Below are positions 1-9,288 of a stretch of 64,000 nucleotides of DNA, piece by piece. Position 1 is the first letter of the stretch, and every line of letters begins with the position of its first letter. The notes beneath the pieces are model-generated. The model was not told the origin of the DNA. It did no database searches and was given only the letters and a program-made list of their open reading frames with translations. The position numbers were made by a program, and so were the translations under genes. The stretch is from Sphaerotilus mobilis. Lineage in GTDB: Bacteria > Pseudomonadota > Gammaproteobacteria > Burkholderiales > Burkholderiaceae_C. The DNA lies in contig NZ_SGWV01000007.1 in assembly GCF_004216565.1 (NCBI RefSeq), forward strand, positions 1,054,001 to 1,118,000. The letters are read 5' to 3'.

Positions 1-1
1 C

Positions 2-3000
2 AGCGTCACCGGCAACAACTTCCTGCCGCCGGCCGACTTCAACACGGCCCAGAAGGTCGCCTTCTTCAACCTGCTCTACACCAGCGGCACGGGTGGATTC
101 ACGCCGCTGCGCGGGGCGCTGTCCAAGGTCGGCCGCTACTACGGCGGCGTGCTGGTGCGCTCGGGCTCACCCGATCCGGTGCAGTACTCCTGCCAGCGCA
201 ACTACTCGGTCCTGTCGACCGACGGCTACTGGAACGACGACAGCGAGTTCAGCACCTACGGCCCGCTGGACCTCGCCGGCAACAACGTCGGCCAGCAGGA
301 CGGCACCGCGCTGCGACCGATGAAGGACGGCGCCACGACCCGCGTGACACGGGTGCGGACCCAGGAGGTCGGCAGCACCACGGTCACGGAGACACCCTTG
401 CGGGCGACGTCAACGGGACGCCGCAACATCGTCAGCTCGGCCACCGGCCAGCGCCGCATCAATGGCAACCGCTGCGACAACGACGAATACCTGGTCACCC
501 GGACCAATGCCGACTCGGCCTCGTGCAGCATCGACTGGACCCGCACGACCACCGCCACCAACTCGACGATCACCCGCTACACCACCGTGATCGTCGACGG
601 CACGGCCGGCCCGACCAGCACAGCACCCAGCGACCGCAACGAATCAACGTCAACGCCGGCCACGACGCCCGCCTGTCCTCAGGCCAACTGGGTGCTCAGC
701 AACACCGCGACGACCTCCGACCGCTGCCGCACGATCAACGAGTTGCGCAACGATGGCCTGACCATCGGCGCGACGACGTTCACGACCAACACCGCAGGCG
801 CGGCCACCGCCACCGGCCCGGCCGTGACCGTCTCGAACACGCCGATCAACACCGACAACACCGTCGAGACCACCACCACGACCGCCGGTGACAGCAACAC
901 GCTGGCCGACGTGGCGCACTACTACTGGGCCACCGACCTGCGCAGCACGCTGGAAAACAACGTCCCGACCAACAGCAGCGACAGCGCGACGCACCAGCAC
1001 ATGAGCACCTTCACCATCGGCCTGGGGCTGAAGGGCACGCTCAACTACGACCGCAACTACCTGAGCCAGAGCAGCGGCGACTTCGTCGACATCAAGAACG
1101 GCACCAAGAACTGGCCGGTGCCGTCCGGCACGGTGGGCAGCAGCGAGAACGCCACCCACATCGACGACCTCTGGCATGCGGCGGTGAACGGGCGCGGGCA
1201 GTACTTCTCGGCGTCCAACCCCGATCAGCTCGATGACGCGATCACGACCACGCTGGCCTCGATCCAGCGGGTCACCGAGTCCGGCGCTGCGGCTGCCGCC
1301 AGCACGCTGACCCCGGTGCTGGGCGACGACTGGGTCTTCGTGCCCAGCTTCACCACCGGCGAATGGGCCGGCGACCTGCGGGCCTTCAAGTTCACCTTCA
1401 CCGACACCGGCGAGCTGGTCGCACCCGACACCGGGCCGAACCAGGAGATCTGGAGCGCCAGCCAGCGCCTGAACGCCCGCACGACCGCCCGGCGCGTGCT
1501 GTTCCGCAACGGCACGGCGCTGTCGGACTTCAACGCCACCAACCTGTCGGCCGCCGGCCTGCTGGCGCCGTTCGAGAACCGCTGCACCCGCGGCGCATCG
1601 ACCGAAAACCTGTCGCAGTGCGGGGGCCTCAGCACCAACGCGCAGGCCAAGGTGACGGCAGAGAACCTGGTGAGCTACCTGGCCGGCGACCGCTCGCTCT
1701 ACCTGAACGCGACCGCCACCGATGACCAGGTCTTCCGCACCCGCCTGACCTCGCTGCTGGGCGACTTTGTCAACGCCTCGCCGGTCTACGTCGGCAAGCC
1801 GCCGTTCCGCTATGCGGATGCCGGTTACGCGGCCTTCGCGGCCGACAAGGCCAGCCGCGCACCGGTCGTCTACGCCGCCAGCAACGACGGCATGCTGCAT
1901 GCCTTCAAGGTCGGCACCGGCCGGGGCGATGCCACGGGCGGCACGGAGCTGTGGGCCTATGTGCCGAGCGCGGCGATGGGCCAGATGTGGCGCCTGGCCG
2001 ACCAGAACTACGACCACCGCTTCTACGTCGACGCGACGCCCAACGTCTCGGACGTCTACGACGCCACGGCGGGGCGCTGGCGCACCATCCTGGTCGCCGG
2101 CCTGGGCGCGGGCGGGCGCGGTTACTTCGCGCTCGATGTCACCGACCCGGACAACCCGGTCTCGCTGTGGGAATACACCGACACCAACCTCGGCTACACC
2201 TACGGCAACCCGGTGGTCACCAAGGACGCCAGCGGCACCTGGATCGTCGCGTTCACCTCCGGCACCAACAACGTCAGCGGCGGCGACGGCGTCGGGCGGC
2301 TCTACGTGCTCAACGCGATCACGGGTGCGCTGGTGCGCAGCATCAGCACCGGCGCGGGCGACACCACCACGCCCAGCAACATGGGCCGGCTCAACGCCTG
2401 GGTCGCGTCGGACACCGACAACACCGCGCTGCGCTTCTATGCCGGTGACACGCTGGGCAACCTCTGGCGCTTCGACCACGACGACCGCATCGCCCCGGCC
2501 GGCCGCGAGGCCATGCTGCTGGGCCGCGCCGAGACGTCGACCGGCACCGCCCAGCCCATCACCGCCAAGCCGGTGCTGACCGAGAAGTCGATCAACGGCG
2601 TGGCCACCGCCATCATCAGCGTGGGCACCGGCCGGCTGCTGACCACCACCGACCTCGGCGACACCACCACGCAGTCGATCTATGGCATCAAGGACACGCT
2701 GGGCGCGACCGGCCTGGGCGTGCTGCGCTCGACCGGCGCCGCGCTGGTGCAGCAGACCCTCAACAACACCACCCGCCTGGTCGACACCGTCGCGCCGCTC
2801 GACTGGAGCACGCGCAACGGCTGGTACATCGACCTGACCGCTGCCAGCAAGGAGAAGGTCTACGTCGACGGCGTGCAACTGGCCGCCGGCATCCTGGCCT
2901 TCGCCTCGACGGTGCCCAATGCCGATGCCTGCTCGCAGGGCGGCTCGTCCTACCTCTACCAGATCGACATCAACACCGGTCAGGTCACCGGCGTGGACAC

Positions 3001-3169
3001 CTTCACGACCATGATCGTCGGCCTCAACCGGGTCATGAGCAACAACGGCAAGGTCAGCGCCATCGTCACGACGCAGGACCAGAAGACCGTGCTCAAGGGC
3101 AGCACCGGCGGTTCGGGTGGCGGCGGCAGCAACGTGCGCCGGGCCTCGTGGCGCGAGCTGACCGACTGA
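2..3169 (+). CDS. pilY1: PilY1-type type IV pilus assembly/adhesin protein, 5' truncated by window edge
   Basis: The reading frame is open from base 2, so the start lies upstream. The fragment has PilY1 hallmarks: TPLRGAL and STDGYWN near the beginning, NTLADVAHYYWATDLR around 900-950, and a C-terminal beta-propeller with YAASNDGMLHAF (about 1870-1908) and YAGDTLGNLWRFD (about 2440-2475). PilY1 proteins are secreted, pilus-tip-associated factors that prime pilus assembly with the minor pilins and tune retraction and adhesion. The propeller loop DTDNTALRFYAGD is shorter than the calcium loop known from Pseudomonas, so calcium control is uncertain. A Thr/Asn-rich stretch with four Cys (about 330-890) lies between the VWA-like part and the propeller. 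The next gene starts inside this one. The family call is secure; the missing N-terminus cannot be judged. Confidence 0.93.
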   Translation, partial: SVTGNNFLPPADFNTAQKVAFFNLLYTSGTGGFTPLRGALSKVGRYYGGVLVRSGSPDPVQYSCQRNYSVLSTDGYWNDDSEFSTYGPLDLAGNNVGQQDGTALRPMKDGATTRVTRVRTQEVGSTTVTETPLRATSTGRRNIVSSATGQRRINGNRCDNDEYLVTRTNADSASCSIDWTRTTTATNSTITRYTTVIVDGTAGPTSTAPSDRNESTSTPATTPACPQANWVLSNTATTSDRCRTINELRNDGLTIGATTFTTNTAGAATATGPAVTVSNTPINTDNTVETTTTTAGDSNTLADVAHYYWATDLRSTLENNVPTNSSDSATHQHMSTFTIGLGLKGTLNYDRNYLSQSSGDFVDIKNGTKNWPVPSGTVGSSENATHIDDLWHAAVNGRGQYFSASNPDQLDDAITTTLASIQRVTESGAAAAASTLTPVLGDDWVFVPSFTTGEWAGDLRAFKFTFTDTGELVAPDTGPNQEIWSASQRLNARTTARRVLFRNGTALSDFNATNLSAAGLLAPFENRCTRGASTENLSQCGGLSTNAQAKVTAENLVSYLAGDRSLYLNATATDDQVFRTRLTSLLGDFVNASPVYVGKPPFRYADAGYAAFAADKASRAPVVYAASNDGMLHAFKVGTGRGDATGGTELWAYVPSAAMGQMWRLADQNYDHRFYVDATPNVSDVYDATAGRWRTILVAGLGAGGRGYFALDVTDPDNPVSLWEYTDTNLGYTYGNPVVTKDASGTWIVAFTSGTNNVSGGDGVGRLYVLNAITGALVRSISTGAGDTTTPSNMGRLNAWVASDTDNTALRFYAGDTLGNLWRFDHDDRIAPAGREAMLLGRAETSTGTAQPITAKPVLTEKSINGVATAIISVGTGRLLTTTDLGDTTTQSIYGIKDTLGATGLGVLRSTGAALVQQTLNNTTRLVDTVAPLDWSTRNGWYIDLTAASKEKVYVDGVQLAAGILAFASTVPNADACSQGGSSYLYQIDINTGQVTGVDTFTTMIVGLNRVMSNNGKVSAIVTTQDQKTVLKGSTGGSGGGGSNVRRASWRELTD

Positions 3170-3870
3170 GATCGGCTGCCAGCTGGCGCGCCGCCGTGTT
3201 GCTGGCCCTGGCCGGCCACGCGGCGCTGCTGCTGGCGCCCTGGGATGCGGGGTCACTGGACCGGCCGACCGGTGCGGCGACCGGCCCCGGCGTCGGCCTC
3301 GTCGCCCGGGTGCGCCTGCTGGCGACAGACGAGCACACCGAGACCGGCCCGGAAACCGGCCCGCTGGTCACGACCGCGACCGCGACCGCGACCCCCTCGG
3401 CAAGGCCGGACGACCCGAGCGAGCGCCTCGACCGACCAGCGTCCACCTTGGGGGTGGCCGGCGCGGCCTCGCAGGCCGACGGCGTGGCCGTCGACCGCCG
3501 GGTCGACGACGAGGCGCTGTTCCTGGTGCGCAGCCAGCTCGACCGCCCGCCGAACGCGACGGGCGCGATCGACCTGCCCTATCCAGAGTCCGCGCCCCTG
3601 GGCCACTACCGGGCGGTCATGACGCTGTTCATCGACGAAGCCGGGCAGGTCCGGCGGGTCCGGCTGGACGCCGGCCAGATCCTGCCGCCCCTGCTGGAGG
3701 ACGCCGCCCGGCAGGCCTTCCTGCAAGCGCGCTTCGAACCCGGCCTGAAGAACGGCGCGGCGGTGCGCAGCCGGATGCGGGTGGCGGTCGAATACGGCGC
3801 CGATCCGGTCAGCCCGTCGACCCCTGCGGCACCGGCATCGGCACCCGCATCGGCCGCCGCCAGCCGCTGA
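3148..3870 (+). CDS. Small membrane-anchored protein with TonB C-terminal-like domain
   Basis: A 240-residue protein starting at GTG 3148, inside the last 22 bases of pilY1, which suggests translational coupling. Residues about 12-30 are hydrophobic (AAVLLALAGHAALLLAPW), enough for one membrane anchor. A low-complexity Thr/Pro/Ala stretch follows. Residues about 145-220 resemble the TonB_C fold: YPESAPLGHYRAVMTLFIDE, then VRLD, ARQAF and FEPGLKNG. TonB_C domains touch outer-membrane partners across the periplasm. No exbB/exbD lies nearby, and coupling to pilY1 hints at a pilus-related or secretin-related role; that is inference. It ends directly against the convergent deacetylase-fold gene with no spacer. 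Confidence 0.7.
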   Translation: MARADRLRSAASWRAAVLLALAGHAALLLAPWDAGSLDRPTGAATGPGVGLVARVRLLATDEHTETGPETGPLVTTATATATPSARPDDPSERLDRPASTLGVAGAASQADGVAVDRRVDDEALFLVRSQLDRPPNATGAIDLPYPESAPLGHYRAVMTLFIDEAGQVRRVRLDAGQILPPLLEDAARQAFLQARFEPGLKNGAAVRSRMRVAVEYGADPVSPSTPAAPASAPASAAASR

Positions 3871-4806
3871 TCAGACCCCTGCCAGCACCCGCAGGTGCGC
3901 GGCCACGCTGCGCGCCAGCGCGCTGAGCGAGTAGCCGCCTTCGAGGCAGGAGACGATGCGTCCGCCGCAGTGCCGTTCGGCCACGTCGACCAGGCGCTGG
4001 GTGATCCAGGCGTAGTCGGCCTCGACCAGGCCGAGCTGGCCGAGTTCATCTTCCCGGTGGGCGTCGAAGCCGGCCGAGATGAAGATCATCTCGGGCTTGA
4101 AGGCATCGAGCCGGGGGATCCAGTTGGCCTCGATCAGCTCACGGATCTCGCCGCCGCGTGTGTAGGCGGGGATCGGCAGGTTGAGCATGTTGTCGCCCAG
4201 CGGCACGCCGCCGCTGAAGGGGTAGAGCTGGTCCTGGAAGAAGCTCACCATCAGGATGCGGTCGTCGCCGGCGACGATGTCCTCGGTGCCGTTGCCGTGG
4301 TGCACGTCGAAGTCGATGACCGCGACACGCTGCAGGCCGCGCACGTCCAGCGCATGGCGGGCCGCGATCGCCACGTTGTTGTAGAAGCAGAAGCCCATCG
4401 CCTCGCTGCGGGTGGCGTGGTGGCCAGGCGGGCGGATGGCGCAGAAGGCGTTGGCGTAGGTGCCGTCGATCACCGCATCGGTCGCCGCGACCGCCGCACC
4501 GGCCGCCCGCAGCATCGCCTGGCGGGTGGCGGGGCAGACGGTGGTGTCGGGGTCGAGCGCGCGGTGCTCGCCGGTCTCAACCGCCTGGCGCAGGAACTCG
4601 TCGAGCTCCAGCAGGTAGCCCTCGGTGTGCGCCAGCATCAGGTCGGCATGGCGCGCCAGCGGCACATCCGGGCGCTGCAGGGCGATGTCCAGACCGGTGG
4701 CCAGCAGGTGGTCCTCGATCGCATCGAGGCGCTGCGGGCATTCGGGGTGGCCGGCGCCCATGTCGTGGCCGCGGCAATCGGGGTGGCTGTAGAAGGCAGT
4801 GCTCAT
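3871..4806 (-). CDS. Histone deacetylase family (acetylpolyamine-amidohydrolase-like) zinc hydrolase
   Basis: A 311-residue protein beginning MSTAFYSHPDC, spanning the full arginase/deacetylase fold. The active site is complete: the GHH pair (H129, H130), zinc ligands D167 and H169 in DFDVHHGNGT, D248 in SAGFDAH, and the catalytic-tyrosine motif GGYSL (Y292). Bacterial members remove acetyl groups from small amines, polyamines or lysine side chains; the substrate cannot be read from sequence. An upstream in-frame ATG (4935) would run into moxR, so ATG 4806 is preferred. It is divergent from moxR with a 105-bp gap and tail-to-tail with the TonB-like gene. Confidence 0.92.
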   Translation of the reverse strand: MSTAFYSHPDCRGHDMGAGHPECPQRLDAIEDHLLATGLDIALQRPDVPLARHADLMLAHTEGYLLELDEFLRQAVETGEHRALDPDTTVCPATRQAMLRAAGAAVAATDAVIDGTYANAFCAIRPPGHHATRSEAMGFCFYNNVAIAARHALDVRGLQRVAVIDFDVHHGNGTEDIVAGDDRILMVSFFQDQLYPFSGGVPLGDNMLNLPIPAYTRGGEIRELIEANWIPRLDAFKPEMIFISAGFDAHREDELGQLGLVEADYAWITQRLVDVAERHCGGRIVSCLEGGYSLSALARSVAAHLRVLAGV

Positions 4807-4911
4807 GTCGTCTCGCGGCCGGTGGGCTGGCCCGCGTCGTCTCGTATGTGGGTCGTGTCCTTGTCCTGCGCGGCCATCGGGCCGCCGGGCATCGGGTATG
4901 GTCTGTCGATC

Positions 4912-5889
4912 ATGAAGCCAGCGCATCACATGCACCTGACGTCACCGTTCATCGCCGACCCGGCCACGCCGGACACGAGCCTCCTGCTGGAGCGACTCTC
5001 GAACCAGATTAGCACGGTGGTCGTGGGCAAGACGGCCCAGATCCGTGACAGCCTGGCCTGCCTGCTGGCCGGTGGGCACCTGCTGATCGAGGACCTGCCG
5101 GGCGTCGGCAAGACCACGCTGGCACATGCGCTGGCGGTGTCGATGGGGCTGCGGTTTGCGCGGGTCCAGTTCACCGCCGACCTGATGCCCAGCGACCTGA
5201 TCGGGGCCAGTGTGTTCGACCGCACCAGCGAAGGCTTTGTCTTCCATCAAGGCCCCCTGTTCACCCAGGTGCTGCTGGCCGACGAGATCAACCGGGCCGG
5301 CCCGCGCACCCAGAGCGCCCTGCTCGAAGCGATGGAGGAACAGCAGGTCAGCGTCGACGGCGCCAGCCACCCGCTGCCGGCGCCCTTCTTCGTCATCGCC
5401 ACCCAGAACCCCGCCGAGCAGCTCGGCACCTACCCGCTGCCCGAGAGCCAGCTCGACCGCTTCCTGATGTGCCTGCACCTGGGCTACCCCGACCCGGTTG
5501 CCGAGCGCGAGCTGCTGACCGGCGCCGACCGCCGCGCCACCATCCGCCAGCTCGCGCCGGTGCTGGACGGCGCCCAGGTGCAGGCCCTGCAAGCCGCCGT
5601 GCAGCAGGTGTTCGCCGCGCCGGCCCTGCTGGACTACCTGCAGGCCCTGATCGCCGCGACCCGCTCCGGCGCCTGGTTCGTGCATGGCCTGTCGCCGCGC
5701 GCGGGCCTCGCCTGGCTGCGCGCCGCGCGTGCCCGCGCCCTGCTGGACGGCCGTGACCACGTCCTGCCCGACGACCTGCAGGCCATCGCCGTGCCGGTGC
5801 TGGCGCACCGCCTGCAACCGCGCCCCGGAGCCGGCCGCGGCCGCGCCGCCCAGGTCCGCGCCATGCTGGAGTCGGTGGAGCTGCGCTGA
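4912..5889 (+). CDS. MoxR-family AAA+ ATPase
   Basis: A 325-residue AAA+ ATPase of the MoxR type. Walker A is GVGKTT at residues 64-69, Walker B is LLADEIN near residue 124, and sensor 1 lies in FVIATQNPAEQLGTYPLPE, a typical MoxR signature. MoxR ATPases act as chaperone-like partners of DUF58 or VWA proteins. Its stop overlaps the DUF58 start (TGATG), and DUF58 overlaps tgpA, so the three form one coupled operon. This MoxR-DUF58-TgpA set is common in proteobacteria; its function is poorly defined but probably concerns the envelope. An alternative start is ATG 4930 (MHLTSPF). Confidence 0.93.
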   Translation: MKPAHHMHLTSPFIADPATPDTSLLLERLSNQISTVVVGKTAQIRDSLACLLAGGHLLIEDLPGVGKTTLAHALAVSMGLRFARVQFTADLMPSDLIGASVFDRTSEGFVFHQGPLFTQVLLADEINRAGPRTQSALLEAMEEQQVSVDGASHPLPAPFFVIATQNPAEQLGTYPLPESQLDRFLMCLHLGYPDPVAERELLTGADRRATIRQLAPVLDGAQVQALQAAVQQVFAAPALLDYLQALIAATRSGAWFVHGLSPRAGLAWLRAARARALLDGRDHVLPDDLQAIAVPVLAHRLQPRPGAGRGRAAQVRAMLESVELR

Positions 5890-7163
5890 TGGGCGGGCAG
5901 GTCTGGACATGCCTGCGCGCGGCCTGGCATCGGCGCTGGCAAGGCTGGTGGCTGGCCCGCCACCCTCCCAGCGCCGCCACCACGCTGACGCAGCGCAACG
6001 TCTACATCCTGCCGACGCCGGCCGGTTGGCTCTACGGCCTGCTGCTGGTCGCGCTGCTGCTGGGCTCGATCAACTACCAGCTCAACCTGGGCCACCTGCT
6101 GACCTTCCTGCTGGCCGGCGCGGGCGTGGTGGCGCTGCATGCCACCCACGCGACGCTCCGCGGCCTGCGCATCGGTCTGACCGGGCCGACGGTCCGCCAA
6201 GGCCATGTCGGCGAGGCGCTGGAGCTGCCGCTGCAACTGGTCGACACGCAGGCACGCGGTGCGCTGGCGCGGGCCGTCTTCCTCGGTCGGCATGGCATCG
6301 CGCTGAGCTGGCCGGATGCCGACGTGCTGGCCGTCGACGGGCCCTTGTCCCTGGCTGGCCGTCCCGCCGCAGCGGCCGACGCCGCGCCGGCCTGGACGCC
6401 GCGCGAGCGTGGTCCGCAAGCCTGGCCACGCCTGCGCATCGAGACCCGCTACCCGCTCGGCCTGCTGCGCGCCTGGTCGTTCTGGCGCCCGGACGGCGAG
6501 CTGCTCGCCTGGCCCGCGCCCGAGTCCGATCCGCCAGCCCTGCCCGCCTTCGCGGATCTCGACGGCGCGGCCGACCTGCCCAACGATGTCGCCCCGCCCA
6601 CGCCCTTGCCGCACGTCGCCGCTGACCTGCCCGAGCCCGATGGCGTGCGGCCCTGGCGAGACGGTGACCGGCCGTCCCAGGTCCTGTGGCGCCGCTCCGC
6701 CCGCTTGCTGGACCATGGCGGCGAGCTGCTGGTGCGCGACCTGCGCCCGCCACCGCCGCAAGGCCGGGTGCTGCACTGGCGTCAGACCGCTGACCTTGGC
6801 GACGACACCGAGGCCCGCCTGTCGCGCCTGTGCGCCTGGGTGCTGATGGCCGAACGCGCCGGCCTGCGCTGGGCTCTGATGCTGCCCGACCAGCAACTGC
6901 CCGAAGGCGAAGGGGCGAGCCATCGCCTGGCCTGCCTGGACGCACTGGCGCGTGCCTTTCCGTCGGACGAGGGGCAGACACCCAACGGGCCGAGCGCCGG
7001 GCCGCTCCCAAACCGGCCCGCCATCCCCCCGGGGGATCGGCCGACGTACCCGTCGGACGAGGGGCAGACACCAAGCGGGCCGAGCGCCGGGCCGCTCCCA
7101 AGCCGGCCCGCCATCCCCTCGGGGGATCGGCCGACTTACCCGTCGGACGAGGGGCCAACATGA
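5889..7163 (+). CDS. DUF58 domain protein with repeat-extended C-terminus
   Basis: A 424-residue membrane protein. Two hydrophobic segments lie at about residues 45-80 (WLYGLLLVALLLGSI and a following Ala/Leu-rich helix), and the DUF58 core includes GVRPWRDGDRPSQVLWRRSA near residue 255. DUF58 proteins partner MoxR ATPases. The domain seems to end at about residue 357 (LACLDALARAFP); the last 67 residues are encoded by a 90-bp tandem repeat listed separately. The start overlaps the moxR stop and the stop overlaps the tgpA start (ATGA), so coupling survives the insertion. The Pro/Ser/Gly-rich tail is unlikely to fold and may be functionally neutral. Confidence 0.9.
   Translation: MGGQVWTCLRAAWHRRWQGWWLARHPPSAATTLTQRNVYILPTPAGWLYGLLLVALLLGSINYQLNLGHLLTFLLAGAGVVALHATHATLRGLRIGLTGPTVRQGHVGEALELPLQLVDTQARGALARAVFLGRHGIALSWPDADVLAVDGPLSLAGRPAAAADAAPAWTPRERGPQAWPRLRIETRYPLGLLRAWSFWRPDGELLAWPAPESDPPALPAFADLDGAADLPNDVAPPTPLPHVAADLPEPDGVRPWRDGDRPSQVLWRRSARLLDHGGELLVRDLRPPPPQGRVLHWRQTADLGDDTEARLSRLCAWVLMAERAGLRWALMLPDQQLPEGEGASHRLACLDALARAFPSDEGQTPNGPSAGPLPNRPAIPPGDRPTYPSDEGQTPSGPSAGPLPSRPAIPSGDRPTYPSDEGPT
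6961..7155 (+). repeat. 90-bp in-frame tandem repeat, two full copies plus a 15-bp stub
   Basis: Units begin at 6961, 7051 and 7141 with CGTCGGACGAGGGGC. The two full copies differ at about 5 of 90 positions. Each encodes 30 residues (SDEGQTP, GPSAGPLP, RPAIP, GDRPTYP), so frame is kept. The second copy holds the perfect inverted repeat ATCCCC-TC-GGGGAT, as in REP-like elements. It sits exactly at the DUF58/tgpA junction. Confidence 0.95.
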
Positions 7164-9235
7164 CCCGCGAACGCCGCGACACGCTGTTCATGCTCGCCGT
7201 GCTGGCCTGGACGCTTGCGCCGCTAGCCGGCCACGTGCCCGCCTGGTCATCGACCGGCGCGGCCGTGGCACTGCTGTGGCGTGCCGGGCTGGCCTGGCGC
7301 GGTGCCGCCCTGCCGCCGCGCTGGCTGCTGACGCTGCTGCTGATCGCGAGCGTCGGCGCGGTCGCCCTGACCTGGCGCAGCCTCGGCGGGAAGGACGCCG
7401 GCCTGGCGCTGCTGGTCGTCCTGACGGCCCTCAAGACGCTGGAGCTGCGGGCCCGCCGGGATGCGCTGGCGCTGTTCTTCCTCGGCTTCTTCCTGGTGCT
7501 GTCGAACTTCCTGCACTCGCAGTCGCTGGCCGTGGCGCTGGCCATGGGGATGGCCGTCTGGGGCCTGCTGGCCGCGCTGGTGCTGGCCCACATGCCGGTC
7601 GGCCGGCCGACGCTGGCGGGCGTCGCCGGCAAGGCCGGCCGGCTGATGCTGATCGGCGCGCCGCTGGTCGCGGTCTTGTTCGTGTTTTTCCCGCGCATCG
7701 CGCCGCTGTGGGGCGTGCCGGGTGATGCCGGCGGGCGGACCGGGCTGTCCAACGAGCTGCAACTGGGCGACGTCGCCGAACTCGCGCTGGACGACCGGCT
7801 GGCGCTGCGGGTCCAGTTCACCGGCGCACCACCACCGCCGCAGGCGCTCTACTTCCGCGGCCCGGTGCTGAGCCAGCCCGACGGCCCGCGCTGGACCGTG
7901 TTGCCCTGGCGGGCCGGCGCGGCGCTGCCGCCCGAGTTCGACCCGCGCCAGCAGCCCGCCACGCCGAGCCCCGACGACGCGGCCTACGAGATGACCGTCG
8001 AGCCGCTGCGCATCGCCACGCTGCCGCTGCTGGAAAGCGCCCAGGGCGTGCCCGCGCTGCTCGCCGGCGGCGAAAGCGGCCTGACGCTGTCGCCACATCC
8101 CGAAGGCAGCTGGATCAGCAACCGGCCGATCACCGAGCGCCTGCAGGTCCGTGCCGTGGCGCGCCGCGACGGCCGCTCGCCCGGTCTGCCCGAAGACCTG
8201 CTGACCGGCACGCTGTCGAACTGGCTCGCCTTGCCGGACGGTCAACACCCGCGCACCCGCGCCTGGGCCGCCGAGCTGGGCCGCCAGCCGGCGCTGGCCC
8301 AGGCGCCGAACCCAGCCCGGCGTGCCGATGTTCTGGCCGTCGCGCTGATCGCCCACATCCGACAGGCCGGCTATGCCTACACATTGAGCCCCGGCGAGCT
8401 GGGCTCACAAGCGCTCGACGCCTTCTGGCTCGACACCCGCGCCGGTTTCTGCGAGCACTACGCCACCGCCTTCGTCGTCGTCATGCGCAGCCTGGGCGTG
8501 CCCGCCCGCATCGTCACCGGCTACCAAGGCGGTCGCATCAACCCGATCGACGGCGTGCTGGAGGTGCGCCAAAGCGACGCCCATGCCTGGGCCGAATACT
8601 GGCGCGCGGGCGACGGCTGGGTCCGCGTCGATCCGACAGCGGCCATCGCCCCCGAACGCATCAACGGCAGCCGCCGCCTGGTCGCCCCGAGTGGCCTGGT
8701 CGCCGGCACGCTCGCCAACATCGACCCGGCCCTGCTCGAACGCCTGCGCGCGGTCTGGGGCGCCCTGGACCACCGCTGGAACCAGTGGGTGCTCGGCCAC
8801 GGCCGCCAGCGCCAGCTCGACCTGCTGCGCTCACTCGGCTGGCCCGACGCCGACCTGTCCGACCTGGGCCGCGCCCTGGCCATCACCCTGGCCACCCTGG
8901 CCGCGATCGGCGCGGGCCTGGCGGCCTGGCAGGTGCGACGACAGCGGCCACAAGACCCCTGGCAACGGGCCTGGCAGTCACTGCGCAAGGATCTGGCGCG
9001 GCGCGGGTTTCCGAGTTCCGCCCATGACACCCCCAGAACACTCGCGACGCGCCTGCGTGAAGCGGGACAACAGTCACCGGGAGGCTCGGCGGCGCACGAG
9101 GCGGCCGCGCTGGCCTTGTTGGGGCTGGAGACGCAGCGGTATGGGCGGCGCATGTCGTCCATGCCGCTAGACCGGTTGCTGCCGTTGCGCAACGCTGTGC
9201 GGTCGCTGCCGAAGCGAACGGGCACCCGCCGATAA
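7160..9235 (+). CDS. tgpA: TgpA-type membrane transglutaminase (DUF3488 / transglutaminase-like / DUF4129)
   Basis: A 691-residue protein starting at ATG 7160, overlapping the DUF58 stop by four bases. It has about five N-terminal membrane helices (residues 10-190), a periplasmic transglutaminase-like domain, a further helix near residue 580, and a DUF4129-like C-terminal tail. The catalytic triad is visible: C431 in GFCEHYA, H475 in SDAHAWAEYW and D491 in RVDPT. In Pseudomonas aeruginosa TgpA is reported essential and its domain has transglutaminase activity; the natural substrate is unknown. It belongs to the operon with MoxR and DUF58. The open frame extends further upstream, but coupling favours this start. 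Confidence 0.92.
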   Translation: MTRERRDTLFMLAVLAWTLAPLAGHVPAWSSTGAAVALLWRAGLAWRGAALPPRWLLTLLLIASVGAVALTWRSLGGKDAGLALLVVLTALKTLELRARRDALALFFLGFFLVLSNFLHSQSLAVALAMGMAVWGLLAALVLAHMPVGRPTLAGVAGKAGRLMLIGAPLVAVLFVFFPRIAPLWGVPGDAGGRTGLSNELQLGDVAELALDDRLALRVQFTGAPPPPQALYFRGPVLSQPDGPRWTVLPWRAGAALPPEFDPRQQPATPSPDDAAYEMTVEPLRIATLPLLESAQGVPALLAGGESGLTLSPHPEGSWISNRPITERLQVRAVARRDGRSPGLPEDLLTGTLSNWLALPDGQHPRTRAWAAELGRQPALAQAPNPARRADVLAVALIAHIRQAGYAYTLSPGELGSQALDAFWLDTRAGFCEHYATAFVVVMRSLGVPARIVTGYQGGRINPIDGVLEVRQSDAHAWAEYWRAGDGWVRVDPTAAIAPERINGSRRLVAPSGLVAGTLANIDPALLERLRAVWGALDHRWNQWVLGHGRQRQLDLLRSLGWPDADLSDLGRALAITLATLAAIGAGLAAWQVRRQRPQDPWQRAWQSLRKDLARRGFPSSAHDTPRTLATRLREAGQQSPGGSAAHEAAALALLGLETQRYGRRMSSMPLDRLLPLRNAVRSLPKRTGTRR

Positions 9236-9288
9236 TCCCGTCCCCTTGCCGACCCTCTGGCCAGTCCGATCCCGAGCCATACGACACG

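Noticed and set aside
650-3256. Minus-strand open frame of 868 codons opposite pilY1
   Set aside because: GC-rich antisense shadow. It is Arg/Val/Gly/Gln-rich with no domain, and the plus-strand PilY1 reading is unambiguous. Similar long antisense frames (for example 11820-13745 plus, 54771-56912 plus, 56236-58596 plus) were dropped for the same reason.
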